A stretch of DNA of 64,000 nucleotides from Herbaspirillum hiltneri N3 (GCF_001267925.1 NZ_CP011409.1:4836001-4900000); one strand, 5' to 3'; shown: positions 15,962 through 24,649, numbered from the stretch's first letter. Translations and numbers: made by a program. The notes: a model not told the origin generated them from the letters alone.

Positions 15962-16041
15962 TTGCCCAACCGGACTTCCCCGCCAAACCATGACGGAGTC
16001 AAAGCGGGTCTTCCGGCAACTACAAATCATCGCTTGACGAT

Positions 16042-16060
16042 CTACCTACTAAAAGGTAGG
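16042..16060. promoter_or_regulatory. TetR operator 1 (autoregulatory) within the tetR promoter
   Basis: CTACCTACTAAAAGGTAGG matches the reverse complement of the site at 16736-16754 in 17 of 19 positions. It lies between a TTGACG -35 (16034-16039) and the ATG at 16069, so bound repressor would block its own promoter. The -10 (TAGGCT, 16057-16062) is weak and would place the transcript start at or near the ATG. Confidence 0.75.
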
Positions 16061-16068
16061 CTACGCAA

Positions 16069-16653
16069 ATGACTGATTCCTCCAATACCGCCGACAGCAT
16101 CCTGCGCTGTGCGCAATCCCTGATTATCGCCGGCGGCTACAACGGCTTCAGCTATGCCGACATCGCGAAAGTCATCGGCATCCGCAACGCCAGCATCCAT
16201 CACCATTTCCCCGGCAAGGCGGTGCTGGTTCGCACGCTGGTGGCGCGCTATCGCGAGGAGATGCAGGCGGGCGTCGCCAGGCTGGAGCAACACGTTTCCG
16301 ATCCGCTTGAGCAGCTTCGCGCGTATGCCGGATTCTGGGAGGTCTGCATCGCCGATGCGTCGTCCTCGTTCTGCGTCTGCGCCCTGCTGGCGAGCGAGAT
16401 GCCGATCCTTCCGGAGGAAATCGCGCTGGAAGTGCGCGCCCATTTCCGTGCGCTGGCAGCCTGGCTGACCAGCGTTTTCACGCGCGGCGCGCAGCAAGAC
16501 AGACTGGTGCTGAACGGGTCGGCCGAAGCGGAAGCTGACATTTTCATGGCGACCGTGCATGGCGCCATGCTGTCGGCCCGCGCCTACGGCGATGTAAAGA
16601 TGTTCGGCGCCATCGTCAACCCGGTGCTGGCGCGCGTCGCACGCGAAGCCTGA
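16069..16653 (+). CDS. TetR/AcrR-family transcriptional regulator
   Basis: A 194-residue repressor. The N-terminal helix-turn-helix is GYNGFSYADIAKVIGIRNASIHHHFPGKAVLV (residues about 24-55), the canonical TetR DNA-binding block. The C-terminal ligand domain contains the cluster SSSFCVCALLASEMP, typical of the YcdC-like C-terminal group that senses small hydrophobic or electrophilic compounds; the two close cysteines may matter. It most likely represses itself and the membrane protein gene at 16825, because matching operators precede both. AGGTAGG, 8 bases before the ATG, is both part of the operator and the only ribosome-site-like sequence. Confidence 0.9.
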   Translation: MTDSSNTADSILRCAQSLIIAGGYNGFSYADIAKVIGIRNASIHHHFPGKAVLVRTLVARYREEMQAGVARLEQHVSDPLEQLRAYAGFWEVCIADASSSFCVCALLASEMPILPEEIALEVRAHFRALAAWLTSVFTRGAQQDRLVLNGSAEAEADIFMATVHGAMLSARAYGDVKMFGAIVNPVLARVAREA

Positions 16654-16735
16654 GAAAACCTGGTCGCGATCTCGCTGCGAGGCTGCGAACAGGCTCTAAG
16701 CTGCCCAAGGATTGTTTCAACGTTTGGCCATTTTA

Positions 16736-16754
16736 CCTACCGATTAGTAGGTAG
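16736..16754. promoter_or_regulatory. TetR operator 2 upstream of the membrane protein gene
   Basis: CCTACCGATTAGTAGGTAG contains most of a perfect 7-bp inverted repeat, TACCTAC (16734-16740) and GTAGGTA (16747-16753), with a 6-bp spacer. Operator 1 has the same geometry. It lies 71 bp before the ATG at 16825 and marks that gene as the probable regulon member. Confidence 0.75.
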
Positions 16755-16824
16755 TTTATTGTGGAGTTGCTCTTCCGGAACAAGGTCGATGCCTCCTTCA
16801 ACTTTTTTGATAAAGGATCACTCC

Positions 16825-17319
16825 ATGTTTGGAATTTCTCATCTCGGCTGGGTACACACCCTGGGTAGCCTGCCGGCCATCCCGGCAGCAGTGTATATGT
16901 TCGCCCGCCACGGCCGCATCGTGCCGCGTTCGACCGCAGGCGGCATCTATTTCGTGTCGATGCTGATCGGCGCCGTCAGTGTTTTCCTGGTTGCGCATCA
17001 GGCGATCAGCTACGGAATCGCCGTGGCCACGCTGGTCTTTCTCCTTGCCGGCTACGGCGTGGGAAGACTGCCGACGGCGCGACGCGCAGCCGCCTATGTG
17101 GAGACGGTGTTCCTGACCATCACCGCCTTTTTGCTGATGGTGCCGACCGTCTCGGAAACGCTGCGCCGGGTGCCGGACGGCCACCCGTTTGTGACCGACC
17201 TGAAGTCGCCGCTGCTGCTGGGATCCCAAGGAGCTCTGTTCGCCATACTGATCGTCGGACTGATCGTTCAGATCGTGTATTTGCGCAAGCAGGGCAAGGC
17301 CGCACGCATACGCGCATAA
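16825..17319 (+). CDS. Integral membrane protein of unknown function, TetR-controlled
   Basis: A 164-residue protein with four hydrophobic helices (about 10-30, 45-65, 68-88 with a second half to 115, 130-155) and a basic tail, KQGKAARIRA. His7 and Trp10 in the opening GISHLGWVHTLGSLPAIPAAVYM and His59 in VAHQA could bind a heme or metal, but this is only suggestive. AAGGA before the ATG supports the start. A 19-bp operator shared with the adjacent TetR gene suggests it answers the TetR ligand, so a role in detoxification or redox stress is plausible. I do not recognise a named family. Confidence 0.7.
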   Translation: MFGISHLGWVHTLGSLPAIPAAVYMFARHGRIVPRSTAGGIYFVSMLIGAVSVFLVAHQAISYGIAVATLVFLLAGYGVGRLPTARRAAAYVETVFLTITAFLLMVPTVSETLRRVPDGHPFVTDLKSPLLLGSQGALFAILIVGLIVQIVYLRKQGKAARIRA

Positions 17320-17365
17320 TCAAGCTGACGCCATGCGGCGTCGGCAGCTTCCCGAGGAGAACCAG

Positions 17366-17620
17366 ATGGCACGCAATCCCGTCACCCCCGTTCGGCCCGT
17401 CGACCCGGTCGGCGCGATCAGACGCGTCGACAGCGGCTCCACCTATTTCCGCCATCTGGACCAATGGCAGCTCGCCTCCGAGGCGTATGCCGTCGAACGG
17501 CGCGCAAAACAACAGCAACAACGACAACAGGCGGCGCAGGAACAACCGGCCGGGGAAAGCGAATTCTCCCGCATGTTGTCCGATGCAGCCCAGGCTGACA
17601 CCCGCCATCTGAAGCGCTAG
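17366..17620 (+). CDS. Small Gln-rich hypothetical protein, 84 aa
   Basis: The ATG at 17366 has GAGGAG 7 bases upstream, which decides the start over the earlier in-frame ATG at 17333. The product is soluble: a Pro/Val-rich N-terminus (MARNPVTPVRPVDPVGAIRRV), then a charged coiled-coil-like stretch, ERRAKQQQQRQQAAQEQ. No signal peptide, membrane helix or known domain is visible. It lies 46 bp after the TetR-controlled membrane protein and may share its transcript. The good ribosome site and codon use support a real gene; function unknown. Confidence 0.6.
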   Translation: MARNPVTPVRPVDPVGAIRRVDSGSTYFRHLDQWQLASEAYAVERRAKQQQQRQQAAQEQPAGESEFSRMLSDAAQADTRHLKR

Positions 17621-17846
17621 ATGATGTAAGGTCGATTGCCGCGGATAACACCGGATTAATCTGCCAGGGCGGATGACATTTTTTGATAGTATTTGGACCT
17701 TGTCTGTTTGCAGAATCGACATGAATCCGCAACCAGATGGACAAGTGGGCTGGGGGGCTTGCTTCACATGTCAATCAAGGGGGCACGTGTACTCGATGTT
17801 GAAGACTCGCGTTGTCTCATTCAACAAAGCCAACTATGAGAAAAAA

Positions 17847-18335
17847 ATGACTAAAACGATTCGTCCGTTGCTGGCCATCACCCTGCTGGCAGCCGTCCTG
17901 ACCGGTTGCGCCTCGGGCCCGAAGTACGCTGAAGTGGCCGATGCAATCCCTGCCATCAAGCCTGGCCAGGGTCGCATTTATTTCATGCGCTCGACCTCAG
18001 TGTTCGGCGGGGCCCTGCAGCCGGAAATTCAACTCAACAATCACGTCGTAGGCAAGTCGCAGCCGGGCGGCTTCTTCTTCGTTGATCGTCCGGCGGGACC
18101 GTACCGGGCCAAGACCTCGACCGAGACGGTGATGGCTCTGGATTTCTCCCTGTATCCGGGTGAAGTGAAGTACGTGCGCACGGAAGCGGCCTTCGGTCTG
18201 CTGCTTGCCCGTATCGGTTTCTCCCTACTGGACGCGTCTATCGCCGAGGAGGAGTTGCAGGATCTGAGCTATACCGGGAGACCGATTGCGCCGGTCACCC
18301 CCGTTGCGCCGATGGCACCGGCGGCTGCCAGGTAA
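17847..18335 (+). CDS. DUF2846-type lipoprotein
   Basis: A 162-residue lipoprotein. The signal MTKTIRPLLAITLLAAVLTGCASGP carries a clear lipobox, LTGC. The mature part has GRIYFMRSTSVFGGALQPEIQLNN, then GKSQPGGFFFVDRPAGPY and LYPGEVKYVR, the pattern of the DUF2846 family. The C-terminus is a Pro/Ala-rich linker (PIAPVTPVAPMAPAAAR). The frame is open upstream, but only the ATG at 17847 leads directly into the signal peptide; its ribosome site is weak. It is probably an inner- or outer-membrane-anchored periplasmic protein with no known activity. Confidence 0.8.
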   Translation: MTKTIRPLLAITLLAAVLTGCASGPKYAEVADAIPAIKPGQGRIYFMRSTSVFGGALQPEIQLNNHVVGKSQPGGFFFVDRPAGPYRAKTSTETVMALDFSLYPGEVKYVRTEAAFGLLLARIGFSLLDASIAEEELQDLSYTGRPIAPVTPVAPMAPAAAR

Positions 18336-18383
18336 GCATTGCGATTGCAATTCACCCAGTTCCCGTCAAAAGCAGTCAATCCC

Positions 18384-18410
18384 AAAGCCGGCACGCGTTG
18401 CCGGCTTTTT
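18384..18410 (+). terminator. Rho-independent terminator of the lipoprotein gene
   Basis: AAAGCCGGCA (18384-18393) pairs with TGCCGGCTTT (18399-18408) and runs into a T-tract. The GCCGGCA/TGCCGGC stem recurs in the terminator at 19314. Confidence 0.85.
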
Positions 18411-18486
18411 CCATCGCGATGCCGGGAAAGACTTCTTGATATAGTGACGTGGCACTATTTTCCGCAATCAACTCTGGAGAATCGAC

Positions 18487-19278
18487 ATGGACTTGCAACT
18501 GAAAGGCAAGACGGCGCTGGTGAGTGGCAGTACGGCCGGCATCGGTTACGCGATCGCGCACACGCTGGCCCGGGAAGGCGCGAACATCATCGTCAACGGC
18601 AGGACGCAGGCCGGCGTCGACGAGGCGGTGGAGCGCATACGTTCGGATACCAAGGGGACGGTCCAGGGTTTTGCCGGCGACCTCAGCCAGGCCGAGGTGG
18701 CCAACGAGGCTGTCAGGCGTCATCCGGGCATCAACATCCTCGTGAACAATCTCGGCATCTTCGAGCCCAAGGCCTTTGAAGATATTCCCGACGAAGACTG
18801 GCTGCGCTTTTTCGACGTCAATGTCTTGAGCGGCGTGCGCCTCGCGCGCCTGGTGCTGCCGGAAATGAAGCGGGCGAATTGGGGCCGCATCATCTTCATC
18901 TCCAGCGAAAGCGCGGTGCAGATCCCCACCGAAATGATCCACTACGGCATGACCAAGACTGCGCAACTCGCGGTGTCGCGCGGCCTGGCGGAATCGGTCG
19001 CCGGCACCGGCATCACCGTCAACAGCGTATTGCCCGGCCCGACGAAATCCCGTGGCGTCGGGGACTTCGTCGAAGATTTGGCAAGATCGGGCGACAAGAC
19101 CGTCGAGCAGGTCGAGACGGAATTCTTCGATCACGTGCGTCCGACGTCGCTGATCAAGCGCTTCGGGACCCCGCAGGAAGTGGCCTCGCTGGTGGCCTAC
19201 GTAGCCAGCCCGCTCGCCTCCGCAACCACCGGTGCGGCGCTGCGCGTCGACGGCGGCGTGATCAAGAGCGCCTTCTGA
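18487..19278 (+). CDS. SDR-family NAD(P)-dependent oxidoreductase
   Basis: A 263-residue classical short-chain dehydrogenase. The nucleotide loop GSTAGIG is at residues 14-20, NNLG at 87-90 in place of NNAG, and the catalytic Ser142 and Tyr153-x3-Lys157 lie in SSESAVQ and YGMTK. The C-terminal GAALRVDGG is the usual closing motif. It resembles 3-oxoacyl-ACP reductase-like enzymes that act on small alcohols or ketones, but the substrate is not predictable. GGAG precedes the ATG. The gene is monocistronic, with terminators on both sides. Confidence 0.9.
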   Translation: MDLQLKGKTALVSGSTAGIGYAIAHTLAREGANIIVNGRTQAGVDEAVERIRSDTKGTVQGFAGDLSQAEVANEAVRRHPGINILVNNLGIFEPKAFEDIPDEDWLRFFDVNVLSGVRLARLVLPEMKRANWGRIIFISSESAVQIPTEMIHYGMTKTAQLAVSRGLAESVAGTGITVNSVLPGPTKSRGVGDFVEDLARSGDKTVEQVETEFFDHVRPTSLIKRFGTPQEVASLVAYVASPLASATTGAALRVDGGVIKSAF

Positions 19279-19313
19279 CGAAGATGCGCCGTTGTACCTG
19301 GTGAGCATCAATC

Positions 19314-19340
19314 AAGCCGGCACCTGTTGCCGGCTTTTTT
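19314..19340 (+). terminator. Rho-independent terminator of the SDR gene
   Basis: AAGCCGGCA (19314-19322) pairs with TGCCGGCTT (19328-19336) around a CCTGT loop, followed by a T-run to 19340. Confidence 0.88.
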
Positions 19341-19462
19341 CATTCCGGCGCCTGTACGGCTGTTTTTCCGGTAAAGCTGCGATGGCTTTCTCGTTCCCAA
19401 GGGAAATTTCCCCCTTTTAAAGAAAACAGGCCCGCCGATTCCATTTCCCAGATTTACAATTG

Positions 19463-19483
19463 AATTCCCGATTTACGAGAATT
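19463..19483. promoter_or_regulatory. Inverted repeat upstream of the IclR gene (candidate autoregulatory operator)
   Basis: AATTCCCG (19463-19470) and CGAGAATT (19476-19483) form 8-bp arms with one mismatch around ATTTA. The size and AT-rich composition suit an IclR dimer site. It lies 40-60 bp upstream of the likely start. Confidence 0.45.
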
Positions 19484-19522
19484 TGATTTCTGAATATGAG
19501 AAAAATGAGGAATCATCCGGCC

Positions 19523-20287
19523 ATGAACTCTTCCGCCCCCTCTCATCTGACGCAGCCGCCTGCGGTTGCCACCAGCGAACGTTCGCTCATGGTGCTGTCG
19601 GTGATTGCGCGTCACGGCAAGCCGATTGCGGTGCGCAAGCTGAAGGAGCTGACCGGCTTGCCGCAGAGCACGCTGTATCGCCATCTGCTGCCGCTCAAGA
19701 AATGGGGCCTGGTGCAGGAGCAGGACAATTTCTACGCGCCCGGTCCGCTGAGCGTGCAGCTGGCCTGGGGCTTCGACCATACCTCTTATCTGGTCAGCAA
19801 CGCCCAGCCCGAAATGCTGCAACTGGCCAAGAAGTGCGGCGAGAGCGTGGGCCTGATGGTGGCGGTCAACGATCAGGTCACCTGCCTCGACATGGTCGAC
19901 AGCGAGCAATCGCTGCGCTGTTCGTTTTCCAAGGGCCGCTCGCATCCGCTGTCGCGCGGCGCGTCGGCCAAGGCGGTGCTGGCGCATCTGCCGCAAGCCA
20001 TGGCCGAGAACATCGTCGCACGCCAGCTACACGGCAAGGATGACGACATCGCCCGCCTGCACGCCGAACTCGCCGCCATCCGCAGCCAGGGTTATGCGGT
20101 CAGCGAAGGCGAAGTCGACTGGGGCGTGTGGGGCGTGAGCGCCCCGGTGTTTTACAAGCCCGGCCAGGCCGCCGGAGCGATTACCCTGATGGCGCCGGCA
20201 ATCCGGGCCGAAGAGCGGCAGCGCGAGCTGATTGCCGCCACGGTCCAGGCGGCAGCAACCATCAGCGAACGTCTTGCGTTGTTTTAA
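19523..20287 (+). CDS. IclR-family transcriptional regulator
   Basis: A 254-residue regulator. The N-terminal winged helix-turn-helix is SLMVLSVIARHGKPIAVRKLKELTGLPQSTLYRHLLPLKKWGLV, and the C-terminal effector domain contains GESVGLMVAVNDQVTCLDMV and HPLSRGASAKAVLAHLP. Two earlier in-frame ATGs (19496, 19505) exist; 19523 was chosen because GAGGA lies 11 bases upstream. It directly precedes, on the same strand, an amino acid ABC importer plus hutG and hutD. It is therefore the likely local regulator of histidine or formiminoglutamate use, replacing the usual GntR-type HutC. Confidence 0.88.
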   Translation: MNSSAPSHLTQPPAVATSERSLMVLSVIARHGKPIAVRKLKELTGLPQSTLYRHLLPLKKWGLVQEQDNFYAPGPLSVQLAWGFDHTSYLVSNAQPEMLQLAKKCGESVGLMVAVNDQVTCLDMVDSEQSLRCSFSKGRSHPLSRGASAKAVLAHLPQAMAENIVARQLHGKDDDIARLHAELAAIRSQGYAVSEGEVDWGVWGVSAPVFYKPGQAAGAITLMAPAIRAEERQRELIAATVQAAATISERLALF

Positions 20288-20353
20288 TCAGTTCACCAAA
20301 AGTCGTCATTACAAGTCGTCCATCATAAGTCGTCCAATCCTGAGGGAGAAACC

Positions 20354-21118
20354 ATGAACCACCGCCGCCGCCTCATCCGCATGCTCGCCGCCGTCAGTCT
20401 CGCCGCCGGTTTTACCGTCGCCCCGGCATTGGCCGCTGCACAAACTGTTGACGTCATCCGCGTCGCCACCGACGCCACCTTCCCGCCGTTTGAATTCTTC
20501 AAGGACGGCAAGCGCACCGGCTTCGACATCGAACTGATCGAATTGCTGGCCAAGACCATGGGCAAGAAGGTCGAATGGACCGACATCGATTTCAAGGGCC
20601 TGATCCCGGGCCTGGTATCGCGCCGCTTCGACGTCGCATCGTCGGCCATCTACATCACGGAAGAGCGCCGCCGCGTCGTCAACTTTACCGACCCGTACTA
20701 TCCGGGCGGCCTGGTGGTCTTGACCAAGGCCAGCAACACCGCGATCAAGCAACCGTCCGACCTGGCCGGCAAGAAGGTCTCGGTACAGGTCGGCACCAAG
20801 TCGGCGAACTACCTGAAAGAGTACTACCCGCAAGCCGAGCGCATCGAAGTCGAGAAGAACCAGGAGATGTTCAACCTGGTTGAAATCGGCCGCGCCGACG
20901 CCGCCGTCACCGGCAAGCCCGCCGCCATCGAATACGCCAAGACCCGCCCCGGCATGAAGGTGCTCGACAAACAGGTCAGCATCGAGCTGTACGGCTACGC
21001 CGTGCGCAAGGACCTGCCGCAGCTGACCGAAGAAATGAACGCCGCGCTCAAGAAGGTCAAGCTCGACGGCAGCTACGACAAGCTGGTGCAAAAGTGGCTG
21101 TCGTCGTCGGCCAAGTAA
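20354..21118 (+). CDS. Polar amino acid ABC transporter substrate-binding protein
   Basis: A 254-residue periplasmic protein of the bacterial extracellular solute-binding family 3. The signal peptide ends PALAAAQ near residue 30. The body starts DVIRVATDATFPPFEFFKDGKRTGFDIELIELLAKTMGKK, the classic HisJ/GlnH pattern, with RFDVASSAIYITEERRRVVNFTDPYY in lobe 1. The ligand is probably histidine or a related compound, judging by hutG and hutD downstream. GGGAG precedes the ATG. The permease and ATPase follow at once. Confidence 0.9.
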   Translation: MNHRRRLIRMLAAVSLAAGFTVAPALAAAQTVDVIRVATDATFPPFEFFKDGKRTGFDIELIELLAKTMGKKVEWTDIDFKGLIPGLVSRRFDVASSAIYITEERRRVVNFTDPYYPGGLVVLTKASNTAIKQPSDLAGKKVSVQVGTKSANYLKEYYPQAERIEVEKNQEMFNLVEIGRADAAVTGKPAAIEYAKTRPGMKVLDKQVSIELYGYAVRKDLPQLTEEMNAALKKVKLDGSYDKLVQKWLSSSAK

Positions 21119-21147
21119 CTTCATAAAAACAGACGTAAGGAGAACAG

Positions 21148-21813
21148 ATGAGCCTCGACTTTTTGCCCGTATTTGAGGGTTGGCCGGACCTGCTGCACGG
21201 GGCGATCGTGACGGTGGAAATCACCGCCATCTCGCTGGTGCTCGGTTGCATCCTCGGCCTGCTGGTCGGCCTCGGTCGACTGGATCGCAGCAAGCGCCTG
21301 CGCTACGGCATCTGTACTGCTTACGTCACCTTCATCCGCGGCACGCCGCTGCTGGTGCAACTGTTCCTGCTGTTCTTCGGCCTGCCGCAATTCGACATCC
21401 TGCTGCCGGCATTCCTCTGCGGCGTGCTGGGCCTGGGCATCTACTCCGGCGCCTATGTATCGGAGATCGTGCGCGGCGCCATCCAGTCGATCGACAAGGG
21501 CCAGATGGAAGCGGCGCGTTCCCTCGGGATGTCGTCCGGCAAGGCGATGCGCACCATCATCCTGCCGCAAGCCATCGTGCGCATGATTCCGCCGCTGGGC
21601 AACGAGTTCATCGCGCTGATCAAGAACTCGGCGCTGGTGTCGCTGCTGACCATCGCCGACCTGATGCACGAAGGCCAGAAGATCATCAGCGTGTCCTACC
21701 GTTCGCTGGAAGTCTATATCGCCGTCGCGCTGGTTTATCTGGTGCTCACCAGCCTCACCAGCCTGGCCTTGCAACGGATCGAGAAACACCTGCGTGCAGG
21801 AGGAGCCGTCTGA
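21148..21813 (+). CDS. Polar amino acid ABC transporter permease (HisM/GlnP type)
   Basis: A 221-residue inner-membrane permease with about five helices. The family loop is [45 protein letters not shown]. It forms the channel for the binding protein encoded 29 bp upstream. GGAGA precedes the ATG. Its TGA overlaps the ATG of the ATPase gene (TGATG at 21811-21815), so the two are translationally coupled. A single permease implies a homodimeric channel, unlike HisQM. Confidence 0.93.
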   Translation: MSLDFLPVFEGWPDLLHGAIVTVEITAISLVLGCILGLLVGLGRLDRSKRLRYGICTAYVTFIRGTPLLVQLFLLFFGLPQFDILLPAFLCGVLGLGIYSGAYVSEIVRGAIQSIDKGQMEAARSLGMSSGKAMRTIILPQAIVRMIPPLGNEFIALIKNSALVSLLTIADLMHEGQKIISVSYRSLEVYIAVALVYLVLTSLTSLALQRIEKHLRAGGAV

Positions 21814-22589
21814 TGTCCACACCCATGATCAATGTTTCCAAACTTGGCAAATCCTTCTCCGGCCACCGCATCCTCCACGGCATCGACCTCGAAGTCGCGG
21901 CCTCGCAAGTGGTCGTCATCATCGGCCCCAGCGGCTCCGGCAAGAGCACGCTGCTGCGCTGCTGCAACGGCCTCGAAGTGGCGGAAGAAGGCAGCATCTC
22001 GATCTGCAACCAGGACCTGCTGGTCGACGGCAAGATGATCGCCGACCATGCGCTCAACGATCTGCGTACGCAAGTCGGCATGGTGTTCCAGTCGTTCAAC
22101 CTGTTCCCTCACCTGTCGGTGCTGGAGAACGTCACGGTCGGTCCGCGCAAGATCCGCGGCACGCCCAAGGACCAGGCCGACACGCTGGCGCGCGCGCTGC
22201 TGGCCAAGGTCGGCCTCGCCGCCAAGGCCGACGCCATGCCCGCCACCTTGTCGGGCGGCCAGAAGCAACGCGTGGCGATTGCCCGCGCACTGGCGATGCA
22301 ACCGAAGGTCATGCTGTTCGACGAACCGACTTCGGCGCTCGATCCGGAACTGGTCGGCGAAGTGCTGCAGGTGATGAAGGCGCTGGCCAACGAAGGCATG
22401 ACCATGATCGTGGTCACGCATGAAATGGGCTTCGCGCGCGAAGTCGCCGATGTCGTCGTGGTGATGGACCAGGGCCGCATCGTCGAGGCCGGCAAACCCG
22501 AACAGATTTTCGTCAACCCGGTGCAGGAGCGCACCCGCAGCTTCCTGCAGGCGGTGCTGGCGCGCAACAACAACTCACAGGCAGCATAG
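21813..22589 (+). CDS. Polar amino acid ABC transporter ATP-binding protein (HisP/GlnQ type)
   Basis: A 258-residue ATPase. Walker [12 protein letters not shown] is near residue 38, the Q-loop is [11 protein letters not shown], the signature [17 protein letters not shown], Walker [15 protein letters not shown], and the switch histidine is in VVTHEMGFA. All catalytic residues are intact. AGGAGGAG lies before the ATG, which overlaps the permease stop. It powers the importer with the two preceding gene products. hutG follows 12 bp after the stop, in the same transcription unit. Confidence 0.95.
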   Translation: MSTPMINVSKLGKSFSGHRILHGIDLEVAASQVVVIIGPSGSGKSTLLRCCNGLEVAEEGSISICNQDLLVDGKMIADHALNDLRTQVGMVFQSFNLFPHLSVLENVTVGPRKIRGTPKDQADTLARALLAKVGLAAKADAMPATLSGGQKQRVAIARALAMQPKVMLFDEPTSALDPELVGEVLQVMKALANEGMTMIVVTHEMGFAREVADVVVVMDQGRIVEAGKPEQIFVNPVQERTRSFLQAVLARNNNSQAA

Positions 22590-22601
22590 GACGATTTGAG
22601 G

Positions 22602-23534
22602 ATGGATCACTCTCTCTGGAACGGCCGCGTCGATCATGACAGCGCCGGCGACACCCGCCGCTTGCATCAACTGGTGGTACCGTTCGGCAACGACGTCAAG
22701 GGCGGCGGCGCGCTGATCGGCTTCGCCAGCGACGAAGGCGTGCGCCGCAACCACGGCCGCGTCGGCGCCGCGCAAGGTCCCGACGCGATTCGCCGCATGC
22801 TGGCGAACCTGCCGGCCCACCGCATCACGCAACTGGCCGACGCCGGCAACATCGACTGCAACGACGGCGACCTCGAACAGGCGCAGCAACGGCTGGCCGC
22901 CAAGATCGCCGACGTCATGGCGCAAGGCGTGTTCCCGCTGGTGCTGGGCGGCGGCCATGAAGTGGCTTACGGCAGCTTCCTCGGCATCATGCGCCACCTC
23001 GGCCGCTCGATGCCGCAGCGCAAACTGCTGATCATCAATTTCGACGCCCATTTCGATTTGCGTGAAGCCGAACGTTCGACCTCGGGTACGCCGTTCAAGC
23101 AGATCGCCGAATGGTGCGAATGGGCCGACGTCGGCTTCCACTATCTGTGCTTCGGCATCAGCCAGCTGGGCAACACGCCGGCGCTGTTCACGCGCGCGCA
23201 GCAACTGGGCGTGGAATATGTCAGCGACACCGACGTCGCCACCCGCGGCCTGGCGGAACTCGACGCGCAACTGCGCCGGCGCCTGGAAGACGTTACCGAT
23301 GTCTACCTGACCATCGACCTTGATGTCTTGCCCGGCGAAAAGGCGCCCGGCGTCTCGGCCCCGGCCGCCTTCGGCATGGCGCTGGAGAAAGTCGAAAAGC
23401 TGGTTTCCTCCATCCGCACCAGCGGCAAACTGATCGCCGCCGACATCGCCGAATGCAATCCGGTCTACGACCGCGACGGCATGACCGCCAAGGTCGCCGC
23501 ACGTCTGGCGCACCTGATCCTGCAACCGGCATAG
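22602..23534 (+). CDS. hutG: Formimidoylglutamase
   Basis: A 310-residue arginase-family metallohydrolase that converts N-formimidoyl-L-glutamate to glutamate and formamide, the last step of one histidine-degradation route. Metal-binding motifs are GGGHE (116-120), DAHFD (148-152) and TIDLDVLPG near residue 240. The opening ALIGFASDEGVRRNHGRVGAAQGPDAIR is distinctive for HutG rather than agmatinase. The ATG at 22602 has AGGA 10 bases upstream; a TTG at 22596 is also in frame. It is co-transcribed with the ABC importer. hutH, hutU and hutI are not in the window. Confidence 0.9.
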   Translation: MDHSLWNGRVDHDSAGDTRRLHQLVVPFGNDVKGGGALIGFASDEGVRRNHGRVGAAQGPDAIRRMLANLPAHRITQLADAGNIDCNDGDLEQAQQRLAAKIADVMAQGVFPLVLGGGHEVAYGSFLGIMRHLGRSMPQRKLLIINFDAHFDLREAERSTSGTPFKQIAEWCEWADVGFHYLCFGISQLGNTPALFTRAQQLGVEYVSDTDVATRGLAELDAQLRRRLEDVTDVYLTIDLDVLPGEKAPGVSAPAAFGMALEKVEKLVSSIRTSGKLIAADIAECNPVYDRDGMTAKVAARLAHLILQPA

Positions 23535-23610
23535 AATAGAGCGTGCTGTGCGCCTTGCGGCGGCAGCACTTTCCATCGTTCACCCCCTCTTTTCCTAACC
23601 GGCCGCATCC

Positions 23611-24189
23611 ATGTCCGTCCTGATCCCGCAATCGCAACAACGCCTGATGCGCTGGAAAAACGGCGGGGGCATGACGTGCGAGATCCAGCGCTTTCCGCAG
23701 GACAGCTCGCTCGACTCCTTCGACTGGCGCGTCAGCGTCGCAACGGTGCAGCAAGCCAATGAGTTTTCGCTGTTTCCCGGTATTGATCGCTCGCTGGCGA
23801 TCCTGGAAGGCAAAGGCATCCTGCTCGACGTCGCCGGCAAGGCCGGCCGGCAAGAACTGACGCCGCGCGATCCGATCTATCGCTTCGACGGCGAAACCGC
23901 GATCCACTGCACGCTGATGGGCGGCGGCATCGTCGACTTCAACGTCATGACGCGCCGCGCCGCCTGTATCCACACGCTGGAACAACTGACCATCACCAGA
24001 CCCACGGTACTGCCGGCGGCGGGCGACACCGCGCTGGTGTACGTCGTCAACGGCAATTGCCGCCTGGCCAACGACACCAGGGTTCATGCCGGCGACGCCG
24101 TGCTGTTCCGCGATGCGAACGAAGAACGCCTGCTGATTTCCGACGCAGCGGAACTGATGCTGGTGCAGTTGTACCGGCAACCGGGCTAG
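23611..24189 (+). CDS. hutD: HutD family protein
   Basis: A 192-residue cupin-like protein of the HutD family. The N-terminal signature MRWKNGGGMTCEIQRFP and the internal FDWRVSVATV, FSLFPGIDRSLAILEG are both family hallmarks. HutD is thought to bind urocanate or formiminoglutamate and act as a governor that limits histidine breakdown; it is not a catabolic enzyme. It follows hutG after 76 bp on the same strand and ends the ABC-hutG-hutD run. Its presence supports histidine-related import by the upstream transporter. Confidence 0.88.
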   Translation: MSVLIPQSQQRLMRWKNGGGMTCEIQRFPQDSSLDSFDWRVSVATVQQANEFSLFPGIDRSLAILEGKGILLDVAGKAGRQELTPRDPIYRFDGETAIHCTLMGGGIVDFNVMTRRAACIHTLEQLTITRPTVLPAAGDTALVYVVNGNCRLANDTRVHAGDAVLFRDANEERLLISDAAELMLVQLYRQPG

Positions 24190-24344
24190 GCTCCTCATCC
24201 CGCTGCCGGTCCCGGCGGCGTATATTGATTACACCGTGTATCAATTCAATTGCACTGCTCCGTATTTATCGATGCGGAGGGCAGCGGTATAGTCCATCGT
24301 GAACCAGATGTTCCCCGTCACCTCACGAGCCAAGGAGTTTTGCC

Positions 24345-24584
24345 ATGCCCTACGTCAACATCCGCGTCACCCGCGAAGGCGTCATCACCGCTGCACAGAA
24401 ACTGGAACTGATCCAGGGAACCGCCGAACTGCTCGAGCGTGTCCTCAACAAAAAGCCCTCCTCCACCTTCGTCGTTATCGACGAAGTCGACACCGACAAC
24501 TGGGGCGTCGGCATGGAAAGCGTTACGAACTTGCGCCGGCGCGAAGCCGCCGGAAAATCTGCAGCGGATCAGGACAAGAAATGA
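24345..24584 (+). CDS. 4-oxalocrotonate tautomerase family protein
   Basis: A 79-residue protein. After removal of the initiator Met it starts PYVNIRVTREGV, with the catalytic Pro1 of the tautomerase superfamily. The sequence FVVIDEVDTDNWGVGMESV is typical of a subfamily slightly longer than classical 4-OT (62 residues). It is expected to assemble as a hexamer or trimer in the cytosol and to catalyse keto-enol isomerisation; the substrate is unknown. AAGGAG precedes the ATG. The last 12 residues are charged and poorly conserved. It converges on the FAD oxidoreductase gene. Confidence 0.88.
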   Translation: MPYVNIRVTREGVITAAQKLELIQGTAELLERVLNKKPSSTFVVIDEVDTDNWGVGMESVTNLRRREAAGKSAADQDKK

Positions 24585-24649
24585 AACTCACCGCAGCGGC
24601 CAGGCCACGTCTTCGGCGATGAACCCGCTGGCGTCATCTCCTGGTGAGA

